Notes: generated from the letters alone by a model not told the origin. A DNA stretch of 39,073 nt from CAIOTO01 sp040389165 (GCA_040389165.1 JAZKAK010000026.1:1-39073); one strand, 5' to 3'; shown: positions 1-7,671, counted from the first letter of the stretch. Made by a program: numbers and translations.

Positions 1-67
1 CGCAGCCTGGTAGCGCACTATTCTGGGGGGATAGGGGTCGTGGGTTCAAATCCCGCCGTTCCGACCA
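1..67 (+). tRNA. tRNA-Pro (anticodon GGG), 5' end cut by window
   Basis: The 3' three quarters of a tRNA gene. The D arm (GCAGCCTGGTAGCGC) is followed by a 5-bp anticodon stem CTATT/GATAG enclosing the 7-nt loop CTGGGGG, which puts GGG at positions 34-36 with G37, as in proline tRNAs. The T arm is GTGGG-TTCAAAT-CCCGC, and the acceptor strand CGTTCCG is followed by A and an encoded CCA. The 5' acceptor strand lies before the window. It decodes CCC/CCU proline codons. Confidence 0.9.
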
Positions 68-81
68 TTAATCCCTCCCTT

Positions 82-948
82 TTAAGACCCCGTTTCCTTT
101 GAATTTTTCATTTCTTCATGTTTCCATTTTTGTTCAGATTTCTTGAAATGCATAATGCTGAATGGTATTAGGCCAAGATAAATAATGCCAATAGCTGTTA
201 ACATGTGCCACGGGTAACTGTACAGAAGGGCAATTATGATAAAAAGAACGAGTAAAAAGGGTAAAACCAAGGAAGGGGGAACAACTACTTTTTTGAGCGT
301 AAATGTCGGGATTCGACTGACCATAAGTCCACTTGCGAGAAGCATGAATAATGCATAACAGGTAAGGTTCTGAGCAAAGGCAAGACCTGGTATCGCATGC
401 TGAAGAATGATCGGGTATAGGGCTAAGAAACCACCCGCAGGCGCAGGTACGCCTGTTGAAAAGCCCTCGCGCCAGGCTGGCTGATCTATCTCAATGCTTG
501 TTACGTTAAACCGTGCGAGCCGAAGTGACATGCAAATTGTGAAAAATAATGCAATTGCCCAGCCGGTTTCGCCCCAATTTGATAATCCACGTAGGTACAT
601 GATCAAAGCAGGGGCAATGCCAAAACTTAAGAAATCGGAGAATGAATCTAGCTCTGCGCCAAAACGGCTAGCACTGTTTAGTAAGCGGGCTAATCGTCCA
701 TCAAGTGCATCTAAAATAGCTGCAAGCAGGACGGATACGATAGCAAGTTCCCATTTCTCTAAAAGGGCAAAACGAATTGCCGTCATACCACAACACAATG
801 CCATAAGCGTTGTTATGTTGGGTATCATCGCTGTTAGAGATTGTGCTTTTAAGCGGCGACGTGCCTGAAAACGTTCAGGCAAACGTGATCGAAATGGCTG
901 CCGACGAAAATGTTCAGGAGAACGATCTGAGTGACGACGGAAATTCAT
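82..948 (-). CDS. pssA: CDP-diacylglycerol--serine O-phosphatidyltransferase
   Basis: Makes phosphatidylserine from CDP-diacylglycerol and L-serine at the inner membrane, the first committed step to phosphatidylethanolamine. The 288-residue protein carries the full CDP-alcohol phosphotransferase signature DGx2ARx8Gx3Dx3D at residues 83-105 (D83, G84, A87, R88, G97, D101, D105). Several hydrophobic membrane segments follow. The first ~34 residues are an arginine-rich tail ahead of the first membrane helix. Its ATG overlaps the psd stop codon by one base (TAATG), so the two genes are translationally coupled and encode consecutive enzymes. The identification is firm. Confidence 0.93.
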   Translation of the reverse strand: MNFRRHSDRSPEHFRRQPFRSRLPERFQARRRLKAQSLTAMIPNITTLMALCCGMTAIRFALLEKWELAIVSVLLAAILDALDGRLARLLNSASRFGAELDSFSDFLSFGIAPALIMYLRGLSNWGETGWAIALFFTICMSLRLARFNVTSIEIDQPAWREGFSTGVPAPAGGFLALYPIILQHAIPGLAFAQNLTCYALFMLLASGLMVSRIPTFTLKKVVVPPSLVLPFLLVLFIIIALLYSYPWHMLTAIGIIYLGLIPFSIMHFKKSEQKWKHEEMKNSKETGS

Positions 949-1634
949 TAGAGTGTCTCCACAATGTGCCCTTGGCGTGGGAGTTCAGTGCTTTGGAAAT
1001 CAGCTAGGATTGATTCTCCTGCGATTACACGTTGCCCAACACATACAAGAGGATTGATCGTTTTTGGGATAAAAATATCCATCCGACTGCCAAATCGAAT
1101 CAGACCATATTGGCTTCCGGCGATAACTTCGTCACCAGTATTGACATCGCAGCGAATACGACGTGCAATTAAACCCGCTATTTGAACGAACGCGATATCA
1201 CCAAAAGCGGTGCTTAGGATGATTGTGTTACGTTCATTGTGCTCACTTGCTTTATCAAGTGACGCATTAAAAAAACGGCCTGCGTGGTATATTACTTTTT
1301 TAATTGTGCCATTCATCGGAATACGATTGATGTGTACATCAAACACATTTAAAAAAACACTGATACGTGTATGTGGGTCTGAACCTAATTCATATTCTGC
1401 TGGCGGAACAACATCTTTAATGATGACAACTTTACCATCAGCAGGGCTGATAATTAGGCCTTCACGCAGTGGTGTGACACGCTTTGGATTTCGAAAGAAA
1501 TAAAAGCACCATACTGTTAGAATAGCACCAATCCAACCGCCAAATTGAGAAAACAAAGCAATAAGAATGCTAATAAGAGCAAAGATGCCGACGAAGCGCC
1601 AACCTTCGGGATGAATGAGACGTGTGATGTTCAT
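948..1634 (-). CDS. psd: Phosphatidylserine decarboxylase, short form
   Basis: Converts phosphatidylserine to phosphatidylethanolamine. The 228-residue protein is of the short (Psd-A-like) class common in alphaproteobacteria. It has an N-terminal hydrophobic stretch (GIFALISILIALFSQFGGWI), a central motif HINRIPMNG, and near the C-terminus the RFGSRMD region. The Gly-Ser there is the expected self-cleavage site that produces the pyruvoyl group. Upstream of pssA and overlapping it by one base, it forms a two-gene phospholipid operon read on the minus strand. The ATG at 1634 is preceded by a 220-bp divergent spacer shared with marC. Confidence 0.92.
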   Translation of the reverse strand: MNITRLIHPEGWRFVGIFALISILIALFSQFGGWIGAILTVWCFYFFRNPKRVTPLREGLIISPADGKVVIIKDVVPPAEYELGSDPHTRISVFLNVFDVHINRIPMNGTIKKVIYHAGRFFNASLDKASEHNERNTIILSTAFGDIAFVQIAGLIARRIRCDVNTGDEVIAGSQYGLIRFGSRMDIFIPKTINPLVCVGQRVIAGESILADFQSTELPRQGHIVETL

Positions 1635-1680
1635 GGAAAACTATACCTTTATCTGAATGTACTCTTTTGCTCGTGATGTA

Positions 1681-1726
1681 TATCATAGCGAAAATTCTTT
1701 CATAGAGAAAGAGAATGTGCATGATA
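1681..1726. repeat. Imperfect hairpin with TATCAT/ATGATA ends in psd-marC spacer
   Basis: A 46-nt imperfect inverted repeat. TATCAT (1681-1686) pairs with ATGATA (1721-1726). GC (1688-1689) pairs with GC (1719-1720), leaving A1687 as a bulge. After an internal loop, ATTCTTT (1694-1700) pairs with AAGAGAAT-region bases 1710-1716, including one G-U. It lies in the leader of psd. The ends match those of the element at 3861-3959, so it may be a degenerate relative, but no T-run makes it a standard terminator. Confidence 0.4.
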
Positions 1727-1773
1727 AGCGTAAAATATGATACTTAGCATTGTACGTAAGCATCAACAAAACC

Positions 1774-1803
1774 TTGTACTATGTAATGCAAAGTTGATAA
1801 GAT
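1774..1803 (+). promoter_or_regulatory. Candidate sigma70 promoter for marC-radA
   Basis: TTGTAC (1774-1779) and TAAGAT (1798-1803) are separated by 18 bp, in the right orientation about 55 bp before the marC start. Both hexamers match the sigma70 consensus at four of six positions. This is a weak-to-moderate candidate, judged by eye only. Confidence 0.35.
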
Positions 1804-1857
1804 TGGCACACTATTGATTTTGAATTTCATCTTTCTCTCTCAACAAAGTGATCTTAT

Positions 1858-2493
1858 ATGACCTATGAATTTCTCCTCCAAGCTTTTGTAACGCTTCTTG
1901 TGATCGTTAATCCATTTTCTGTTGTGCCTATTTTTGTGTCACTTACTCAGGGTGATTCTTTTGCTGTTAAAAGGAAAGTTGCGAAAAGGGCTTGTTTAAT
2001 TTCAATTTCACTTCTTCTCTTTTTTGCCTTTGCAGGCGATAAATTGCTCGAGCTGATGCGCATTTCACCGCAAGCATTTCGTATCACAGGTGGCTTATTG
2101 CTTTTGCTGACGGCAATTAAAATGGTTATTTCTGAAGTAGGAAAACGTCCGGCATCTAGTGATGATGCAGAGACAGCGAGCACGAACGATGTTTCAGTAT
2201 ATCCGCTTGCTATTCCACTATTGGCTGGCCCAGGGGCATTAACAACGGTTGTGCTTCTTATGCAGGAGGCGACGGCCATGCATCTTCACATGGCATTTGG
2301 CGTTATTGCTATTGTTTGCTTAGTGAGTGCATTTGCATGGGGATGTTTGTTGCTCGGTGATCGTTTGATGCGCATTTTAGGTGATACAGGCACTAATGTT
2401 TTGACGCGTGTGTTTGGTATTATTTTAGCTGCAGTTTCAATCGATAATATTATAAAAGGCGTTGTCGCTGTGTTTAAGCTTACGCAGGCATAA
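1858..2493 (+). CDS. MarC family integral membrane protein
   Basis: A 211-residue hydrophobic protein of the MarC (UPF0056/YchE) family, which has six predicted inner-membrane segments and no established substrate; early links to multiple antibiotic resistance were not upheld. Family features seen are the N-terminal LLVIVNPFSVVPIF segment, RAC.IS.SLL.FFAF.G, the glycine-rich RITGGLLLLLTAIKM helix and the central PLAIPLLAGPGALTTVVLL motif. A charged cytoplasmic loop (about residues 95-112) separates the two halves. radA follows after only 3 bp, so they are probably co-transcribed. Confidence 0.88.
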   Translation: MTYEFLLQAFVTLLVIVNPFSVVPIFVSLTQGDSFAVKRKVAKRACLISISLLLFFAFAGDKLLELMRISPQAFRITGGLLLLLTAIKMVISEVGKRPASSDDAETASTNDVSVYPLAIPLLAGPGALTTVVLLMQEATAMHLHMAFGVIAIVCLVSAFAWGCLLLGDRLMRILGDTGTNVLTRVFGIILAAVSIDNIIKGVVAVFKLTQA

Positions 2494-2496
2494 AGT

Positions 2497-3843
2497 ATGG
2501 CTAAAGCGACACATCGGTTTGTATGCCAAGACTGTGGATCTTACTATTCAAAGTGGGCAGGTCGGTGTGAGGGATGCGGTTCTTGGAATCGAATGGTTGA
2601 AGAAGTCCTTAATACAAAAACGGCGAAGGCTTCACGTATATCCCCCGATGAATTTTTCGAAAACCTAGCGATTGAAGATCCTAATAAACAGAATCAAACA
2701 CGTTTGCCAAGTCATTTAACGGAATTTGATCGTGTATGTGGTGGTGGTTTAGTGCCAGGTTCTGTTTTGCTTATTGGCGGAGACCCAGGTATTGGAAAAT
2801 CTACGCTACTTTTGCAAATTGTCTCAAAAATGGCAGCAGAGCGTAGTTGCGTGTATATTTCTGGTGAAGAGGCAACCTCACAAATCAGACTTCGTGCTAA
2901 TCGATTAGGCTTAGCAAATACACCTGTGCATTTGGCCGCAGCAACGCAGCTTCCTGATATCATTGGAGCACTGAATCGGATGCCAGCTGTCGATGTGGTT
3001 GTGATTGATTCAATACAAACAATTGCCAGTGACATGATTGAATCAGCACCGGGCAGCGTATCGCAAGTGCGTGCATGTGCGTTTGAATTGATTCAGTTGG
3101 CTAAGAAAAAAGGATTCGTTCTTATTTTGGTCGGGCATGTAACAAAAGAAGGTACGCTTGCTGGCCCACGTGTGTTAGAGCACATGGTCGATACAGTTTT
3201 GTATTTTGAAGGTGATGGCGCATATGATTATCGATTGTTGCGATCGGTAAAGAATCGTTTTGGCCCATCGAATGAAATTGGTGTTTTTGCGATGGAGGAG
3301 GGCGGTTTGCGCCCCATCGAGAATCCATCAGAATTATTTCTATCACAGCATGAAACGCCAGTCAGTGGAACAGCTATTTTTGCTGGTGTTGAGGGGACGC
3401 GGCCATTATTAGTTGAAGTACAAGCTCTGGTGGCACCATCAGCCTATGCATCCCCAAAGCGAACGACGGTAGGTTGGGATGTAAACCGACTTGCGATGGT
3501 TGTCGCTGTGCTTGAGGCACGTTGCGGTCTTAGCTTTGCGGGTAAAGATATATATTTGAATGTGGTTGGCGGCCTTAAGGTGACAGAGCCTGCTGCAGAT
3601 TTGGCAATGGCAGCGTCTTTGATTTCGGCGCTGAGTAATAATCCTATTTATGGCAAATGTGTGTATTTTGGTGAGATTGGTTTGACAGGAGAGGTTCGGT
3701 CGGTAAGCCAAGCAGAATCTCGGCTAAAGGAGTCTGCCCGTCTTGGGTTTGAGACCGCCTATTGTGCGCCGACGACAGCACGTTATGTTGATGTGATTCC
3801 GCAACAGGATGTGCGATTTGTGCTGGATTTGATTAAGCTTTAA
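2497..3843 (+). CDS. radA: DNA repair protein RadA
   Basis: RecA-like ATPase that promotes branch migration of recombination intermediates. The 448-residue protein has every family landmark in order: an N-terminal C4 zinc finger (C10, C13, C24, C27), Walker A GGDPGIGKST at 94-103, the RadA-specific KNRFG motif at 252-256, and a C-terminal Lon-protease-like domain (YLNVVGGLKVTEPAADLA and GEIGLTGEVRSV). The length is usual for the family. It starts 3 bp after marC and is convergent with pheS. No SOS-type operator was seen near it. Confidence 0.96.
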   Translation: MAKATHRFVCQDCGSYYSKWAGRCEGCGSWNRMVEEVLNTKTAKASRISPDEFFENLAIEDPNKQNQTRLPSHLTEFDRVCGGGLVPGSVLLIGGDPGIGKSTLLLQIVSKMAAERSCVYISGEEATSQIRLRANRLGLANTPVHLAAATQLPDIIGALNRMPAVDVVVIDSIQTIASDMIESAPGSVSQVRACAFELIQLAKKKGFVLILVGHVTKEGTLAGPRVLEHMVDTVLYFEGDGAYDYRLLRSVKNRFGPSNEIGVFAMEEGGLRPIENPSELFLSQHETPVSGTAIFAGVEGTRPLLVEVQALVAPSAYASPKRTTVGWDVNRLAMVVAVLEARCGLSFAGKDIYLNVVGGLKVTEPAADLAMAASLISALSNNPIYGKCVYFGEIGLTGEVRSVSQAESRLKESARLGFETAYCAPTTARYVDVIPQQDVRFVLDLIKL

Positions 3844-3860
3844 ATGAAAATTATTGCTTG

Positions 3861-3959
3861 TATCATCTTTGCTCGGCGGGGATCCAGAAAAATGCAGCCT
3901 CAAACATTTAAGTTTATAATTTGAAACAGTGCTAGATTTCTGTCTGCGTGGGAATGATA
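3861..3959. repeat. Degenerate two-armed palindromic element 3' of pheS
   Basis: A 99-bp intergenic element between the convergent radA and pheS genes. It begins TATCAT (3861-3866) and ends ATGATA (3954-3959). The left arm has GCGGGGATCCAG and the right arm, read on the other strand, has TCATTCCCACGCAGAC and ATCTAG. These resemble the dispersed proteobacterial palindromic repeats with GTCATTCCCG…GGAATCCAG arms. The arms here are degenerate, with many transition differences. The middle (about 3889-3930) is AT-rich. Confidence 0.5.
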
Positions 3960-3971
3960 AAAGTGATGCAT

Positions 3972-5015
3972 TTAAAATCCAAACGATCCAAAATGCTTCA
4001 GCCATGTTTCGTCACCATCATACAGCTGCCGAATATCTACTATACCATTTTTAATCATGCATAAGCGCTCGAGCCCCATACCAAAGGCAAATCCTTGATA
4101 TTCCAATGGATCAACGCCGCAATTGGTGAGCACATTCGGATGAACCATGCCGCAGCCTAAAAGTTCCAGCCAATCGCCGCCCTTACCGATGAGAAGTTTT
4201 CCATCTTTCTTTGTGCAGGCAATGTCTACTTCAGCAGATGGCTCTGTAAATGGGAAAAAGCTTGGTCGGAATCTTACGGGAACATCTGCGACGCCAAATA
4301 ATGTGCTGCAAAATTCGCGAATGAGGCCTTTTAAATGTCCCATATGAATGTTTTTATCCAGTACTAATCCTTCAATTTGATGAAACATCGGTGTATGGGT
4401 CGCATCAAGATCATCGCTACGGTATACACGGCCGACAGAAATTAAACGAAGTGGTGGTTTTTGTGTCGCGAGGGATCTTATCTGCACGGTTGACGTATGT
4501 GTCCGTAAAAGATGCTTCGGATGTCCTTCGATAAAAAACGTGTCATGATTCTGACGGGCTGGATGATGTGCTGGGATGTTGAGTGCATCAAAGTTATGCC
4601 ATTCATCATCAACTTCGGGGCCTTCGGCAAATGTAAAGCCACGTTTCTGAAAAAAATCTGAAATTTCTTCTTTAAGTGCGGTTAGAGGATGTATGCGACC
4701 AATCGCTCCATTTTGTGTGAAAGATGGAGATGGCAACGTAATGTCGAGCGCCTCAGAAGCAAGTTTTTGCTCTATGGCTTTTGCCTCAAGGATCTGAACT
4801 TGATTTTGAAATGCTTCCGCTAAAGAATCACGTACGGCATTAATCTCAGCACCTTTGGCTTTTTTTTCTTCGATTGATGGAAGCGATGCAAGCCCTTTGA
4901 GTGCCTGAGTAACCGCTCCGCTTTTCCCTAATAAAGTTGCTTTTAAGGTTTCTAGTTGAGATAAATTAAGGGTTTCTGTTATTTGATCTAGCCAGATGGG
5001 GAGCTGTAATTGCAC
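3972..5015 (-). CDS. pheS: Phenylalanine--tRNA ligase alpha subunit
   Basis: Catalytic subunit of the (alpha-beta)2 enzyme that charges tRNA-Phe. The class II core is clear: the motif 2 region RPSFFPFTEPSAEVDI and motif 3 GFAFGMGLERLCMIKNGI, after an N-terminal coiled-coil arm that binds tRNA. I prefer the GTG start at 5015 (347 residues, usual family length), which has AGGA nine bases upstream. The frame stays open back to an ATG at 5096, but those 27 extra codons run through a palindromic repeat and do not resemble the family. The partner gene pheT, normally next downstream, is absent; convergent radA is there instead. Confidence 0.93.
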   Translation of the reverse strand: MQLQLPIWLDQITETLNLSQLETLKATLLGKSGAVTQALKGLASLPSIEEKKAKGAEINAVRDSLAEAFQNQVQILEAKAIEQKLASEALDITLPSPSFTQNGAIGRIHPLTALKEEISDFFQKRGFTFAEGPEVDDEWHNFDALNIPAHHPARQNHDTFFIEGHPKHLLRTHTSTVQIRSLATQKPPLRLISVGRVYRSDDLDATHTPMFHQIEGLVLDKNIHMGHLKGLIREFCSTLFGVADVPVRFRPSFFPFTEPSAEVDIACTKKDGKLLIGKGGDWLELLGCGMVHPNVLTNCGVDPLEYQGFAFGMGLERLCMIKNGIVDIRQLYDGDETWLKHFGSFGF

Positions 5016-5041
5016 GGTGTGAATTCCTAGTATTTTAATAC

Positions 5042-5070
5042 TGTCATCTTCGGACCTGATCCGAAGATCT
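5042..5070 (+). repeat. 29-bp palindromic repeat, copy 1
   Basis: A 29-bp unit with a perfect 9-bp stem, ATCTTCGGA/TCCGAAGAT, and a 5-nt loop, beginning TGTCAT. It is the same unit as 5141-5169 in opposite orientation, with three differences. Two of these are a compensating T-A to C-G change within the stem (unit positions 8 and 24) and the third is in the loop. It resembles the GTCATCCTCGG…CCGAGGATC repeats common in alphaproteobacterial genomes. It lies just upstream of the preferred pheS start, in an open frame with it. Confidence 0.8.
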
Positions 5071-5140
5071 ATAATAGTGAAATGACAAATAGTCATATGT
5101 CTTTGGACAAAAATAACTTACATGCATTCTAAATCAGTAG

Positions 5141-5169
5141 AGATCCTCGGATCAAGTCCGAGGATGACA
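5141..5169 (-). repeat. 29-bp palindromic repeat, copy 2 (inverted)
   Basis: The inverted partner of the repeat at 5042-5070. On the minus strand it reads TGTCATCCTCGGA, a 5-nt loop, then TCCGAGGATCT, again with a perfect 9-bp stem. The pair encloses about 70 bp, so the whole element spans 5042-5169 with TGTCAT…ATGACA ends. It sits between rplT and pheS, where it could form strong RNA hairpins and lower or uncouple pheS expression from the ribosomal protein genes. Confidence 0.8.
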
Positions 5170-5218
5170 AGAAAGCAAGAGATAAATACCGCTCTCATTC
5201 ACTTGTCGTAAAAGTTAA

Positions 5219-5578
5219 TTAAGCAGCTAAAGCTTTTTTCGCTTTATCAACAAGTGCTTTGAAAGCCTCTGGTTGATTCATAGCTAAATCAGCCATGATT
5301 TTACGATCTACTTGAATTCCAGCTTTGCTTAGACCATTTATGAAAACGGAATAATTTAAGCCCAATTCACGTGAACCGGCATTAATACGTTGAATCCACA
5401 AGCCGCGGAAATCACGTTTCTTATTACGACGGTCGCGATAAGCATATTGTAATGCCTTCTCAACGCGTTGTAATGCAATACGGAAACAATTTTTTGAGCG
5501 ACCACGATAGCCTTTTGCCATCTTTAGAATTTTTTTGTGGCGTGCGTGTGATGTTACACCTCTTTTTACGCGTGACAT
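5219..5578 (-). CDS. rplT: 50S ribosomal protein L20
   Basis: Primary rRNA-binding protein needed early in 50S subunit assembly. The 119 residues are the usual length. It has the typical basic start MSRVKRGVTSHARHKKILK, the GYRGRSKNCFRIA segment, the YRDRRNKKRDFRGLWIQRINA core and the C-terminal NRKxMADLA-type region. A strong ribosome binding site (AAGGAG, nine bases before the ATG) is present. It follows rpmI after 13 bp. Both belong to the conserved rpmI-rplT pair; infC, often upstream, is not here. Confidence 0.97.
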   Translation of the reverse strand: MSRVKRGVTSHARHKKILKMAKGYRGRSKNCFRIALQRVEKALQYAYRDRRNKKRDFRGLWIQRINAGSRELGLNYSVFINGLSKAGIQVDRKIMADLAMNQPEAFKALVDKAKKALAA

Positions 5579-5591
5579 AGATTAGGTCTCC

Positions 5592-5789
5592 TTATACGTG
5601 TAAAAAGTAGGATTTGACTTTTTTTGCATCACTAGGGTGCATAATAGTCATACCACGTGCATTACGGATCATTTTATTTGTACGCTTGCGCATACCGTGA
5701 CGTTTGCCAGCTTGGCCCATTTTAACTTGGCCAGAACCTGTTAAGCGAAAACGCTTTTTAGCGCTGCTTTTGGTTTTCATTTTGGGCAT
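5592..5789 (-). CDS. rpmI: 50S ribosomal protein L35
   Basis: Small, very basic 50S protein of 65 residues. MPKMKTKSSAKKRFRLTGSG, the central GKRHGMRKRTNKMIRN stretch and the C-terminal DAKKVKSYF match the family over its whole length. The start is supported by AGAGGA five bases before the ATG. It is the first gene of the rpmI-rplT(-pheS) unit and has a strong promoter about 117 bases upstream, leaving a long leader in which feedback control could act. Confidence 0.96.
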   Translation of the reverse strand: MPKMKTKSSAKKRFRLTGSGQVKMGQAGKRHGMRKRTNKMIRNARGMTIMHPSDAKKVKSYFLHV

Positions 5790-5912
5790 TTTGTTCCTCT
5801 TACAGTTAGATTAAAAACATTTCGTAGATTAGGCATGCCCAGGTTTTTTGTATCAAAGATTAATTGAATCAATGATTTTACCCTTGCCACGCTACGATTT
5901 CAAAGTAAGGAA

Positions 5913-5941
5913 AGTATAGAATTGTTTGAAGTGGAAGTCAA
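5913..5941 (-). promoter_or_regulatory. Strong sigma70 promoter for rpmI-rplT
   Basis: On the minus strand TTGACT (5941-5936) and TATACT (5918-5913) are separated by exactly 17 bp; each hexamer matches the consensus in five of six positions. Predicted transcription starts near 5906, giving a leader of about 117 nt before rpmI. L20 in other bacteria represses its own operon through leader or intercistronic RNA structure, so the long leader is plausible for autoregulation. I did not identify a specific fold. Confidence 0.65.
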
Positions 5942-5999
5942 GGTGCCACTGAAAGTTTATCAAAGCTCTTTATAAAAAGACTCTGATCACATTGACATG

Positions 6000-6157
6000 A
6001 AAGAGAATGATGCCGCCTGAGCCGGTAGATTTCTGATCCTCTCGTGGCCAAGACGCCAGGTGGGTGCCATATAACATAACCAAGGCTATGACAGGGACAG
6101 CTCCCGAGAGTAAAAAATGGGCCAAGGGATTCTAAACAAATCGCACTCTGCAGCATC
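6000..6157 (-). ncRNA. Candidate structured RNA, possibly 6S (SsrS-like)
   Basis: A GC-rich island in an otherwise very AT-rich spacer between rpmI and gltA. Read on the minus strand, GATGCTGC (6157-6150) pairs along its length with GCGGCATC (6016-6009, one G-U), closing a ~150-nt RNA. Inside are CTCTCG/CGAGAG, a hairpin CATAGC-CTTG-GTTATG, and large unpaired stretches between. A long rod with an open centre and a 3' end reading GCGGCATC is reminiscent of 6S RNA, which sequesters sigma70 RNA polymerase. No zapA neighbour is present. The identity and even the strand are inference; a covariance search would decide. Confidence 0.42.
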
Positions 6158-6336
6158 AATTATCAATCTATCACAGAAATTAACGTACGAAAACATATTT
6201 ATTTTTATCTAAATTTACTGTTTATAAATTATTTTATGTTTATATAGAACGTGAACATAGGCATACGTATATGTTATCTTTTTATTTATAATCTGTCGTA
6301 AGTTATTGCTTTAAACACTTTTAAAGGACTAAGGTA

Positions 6337-7671
6337 TTGTTAATAAACAAGCCTGGAAATGAAGATGAAATGCCTAATGATAACCGCACGCATGCACAGC
6401 TTACCATAGGTGGCAAGGTAATTGATTTACCTATCCATGTGGGAACAGATGGTCCTTCTGTTCTTGATATACGAACGTTATATGCACAAACAGGGTTGTT
6501 AACCTATGATCCCGGCTTTACATCAACGGCTAGTTGCGAGTCAGCTATCACATTTATCGATGGTGATGAGGGTCGTTTGTTGTATCGTGGCTATACCATT
6601 CAAGATTTGGTCCAACAAAGTGATTTTATTGAAGTTGCGTATTTATTGCTGTATGGCGAGCTTCCAACACTTTCTCAACGTGCACGTTTGTCGGAAGACG
6701 TAACGTATCACACGATGGTTCACGAGCAAATGAGCACTTTTTATAATGGTTTCCGTCGTGATGCGCATCCAATGGCAATTATGGTAGGTGTTGTTGGTGC
6801 TCTTTCTTCGTTTTATCATGATAGCCTTGATATCCACGATGAGGCTTTACGTGAAATTGCGTGTTTGCGTCTTATTGGGAAAATGCCGACTCTTGCCGGA
6901 ATGGCTTATAAATATTCAGTGGGTCAACCCTTTGTGTACCCTAAAAATGAATTGAGTTATTCAGGTAATTTCTTACGAATGATGTTTGCTGTGCCATCAG
7001 AAGAATATATCGTTAATCCTATTTTAGAACGTGCAATGGATCGTATTCTTGTTTTGCATGCTGATCACGAACAAAATGCATCTACATCAACTGTGCGATT
7101 AGCCGGATCAAGTGCTGCCAATCCATTTGCGTGTATCGCATCTGGTATTGCGGCGTTATGGGGGCCAGCGCACGGCGGGGCAAACGAAGCTGTGCTGAAT
7201 ATGCTCGCTGCCATTGGTAATGTTGACCGTATTCCTGAATTTATCGCGCGTGCAAAAGATAAAAATGATTCTTTCCGCTTAATGGGTTTCGGTCATCGCG
7301 TGTATAAAAATCATGACCCGCGTGCAACAATTATGCGTGAAACATGCCATGAAGTACTTGAGGAACTTGGGATAAAAGATGATCCTTTATTGCTGTTGGC
7401 CATGGAACTTGAGAAAATTGCACTTCAAGATACGTATTTTATAGAGCGAAAACTCTACCCTAACGTAGATTTCTATTCAGGCATTATTTTTAGAGCAATG
7501 AAAATTCCTATATCTATGTTTACCGTTGTGTTTGCCGTCGCACGAACCGTTGGCTGGGTTGCACAGTGGCGTGAAATGATCTCAGATCCACAACAAAAAA
7601 TAGGTCGCCCAAGGCAGCTGTATCGTGGTAAAGTTGAGAGACGGTTTGTACCCGTTGAAAAAAGAGGATAA
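6337..7671 (+). CDS. gltA: Citrate synthase
   Basis: Condenses acetyl-CoA and oxaloacetate into citrate, the entry step of the TCA cycle. It is a type II (hexameric, gram-negative) enzyme. Active-site stretches are clear: ADHEQNAST, LWGPAHGGANEAV, GFGHRVYKNHDPRA and the C-terminal LYPNVDFYSG. The frame opens at TTG 6337, which has AAAGGA eight bases upstream (444 residues). ATG 6370 gives 433 residues, closer to the usual length and aligned with the family's N-terminus; either is possible. It is monocistronic or leads into the small ORF at 7684. Confidence 0.95.
   Translation: MLINKPGNEDEMPNDNRTHAQLTIGGKVIDLPIHVGTDGPSVLDIRTLYAQTGLLTYDPGFTSTASCESAITFIDGDEGRLLYRGYTIQDLVQQSDFIEVAYLLLYGELPTLSQRARLSEDVTYHTMVHEQMSTFYNGFRRDAHPMAIMVGVVGALSSFYHDSLDIHDEALREIACLRLIGKMPTLAGMAYKYSVGQPFVYPKNELSYSGNFLRMMFAVPSEEYIVNPILERAMDRILVLHADHEQNASTSTVRLAGSSAANPFACIASGIAALWGPAHGGANEAVLNMLAAIGNVDRIPEFIARAKDKNDSFRLMGFGHRVYKNHDPRATIMRETCHEVLEELGIKDDPLLLLAMELEKIALQDTYFIERKLYPNVDFYSGIIFRAMKIPISMFTVVFAVARTVGWVAQWREMISDPQQKIGRPRQLYRGKVERRFVPVEKRG

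Noticed and set aside
494..868. 124-codon plus-strand frame opposite pssA
   Set aside because: It is antisense to a firmly identified gene with a full catalytic signature and has no domain-like features.
5938..6159. 73-codon minus-strand frame over the GC-rich island
   Set aside because: The translated sequence is Cys/His/Ser-rich and unlike the neighbouring proteins, and the DNA is better explained by paired RNA arms.
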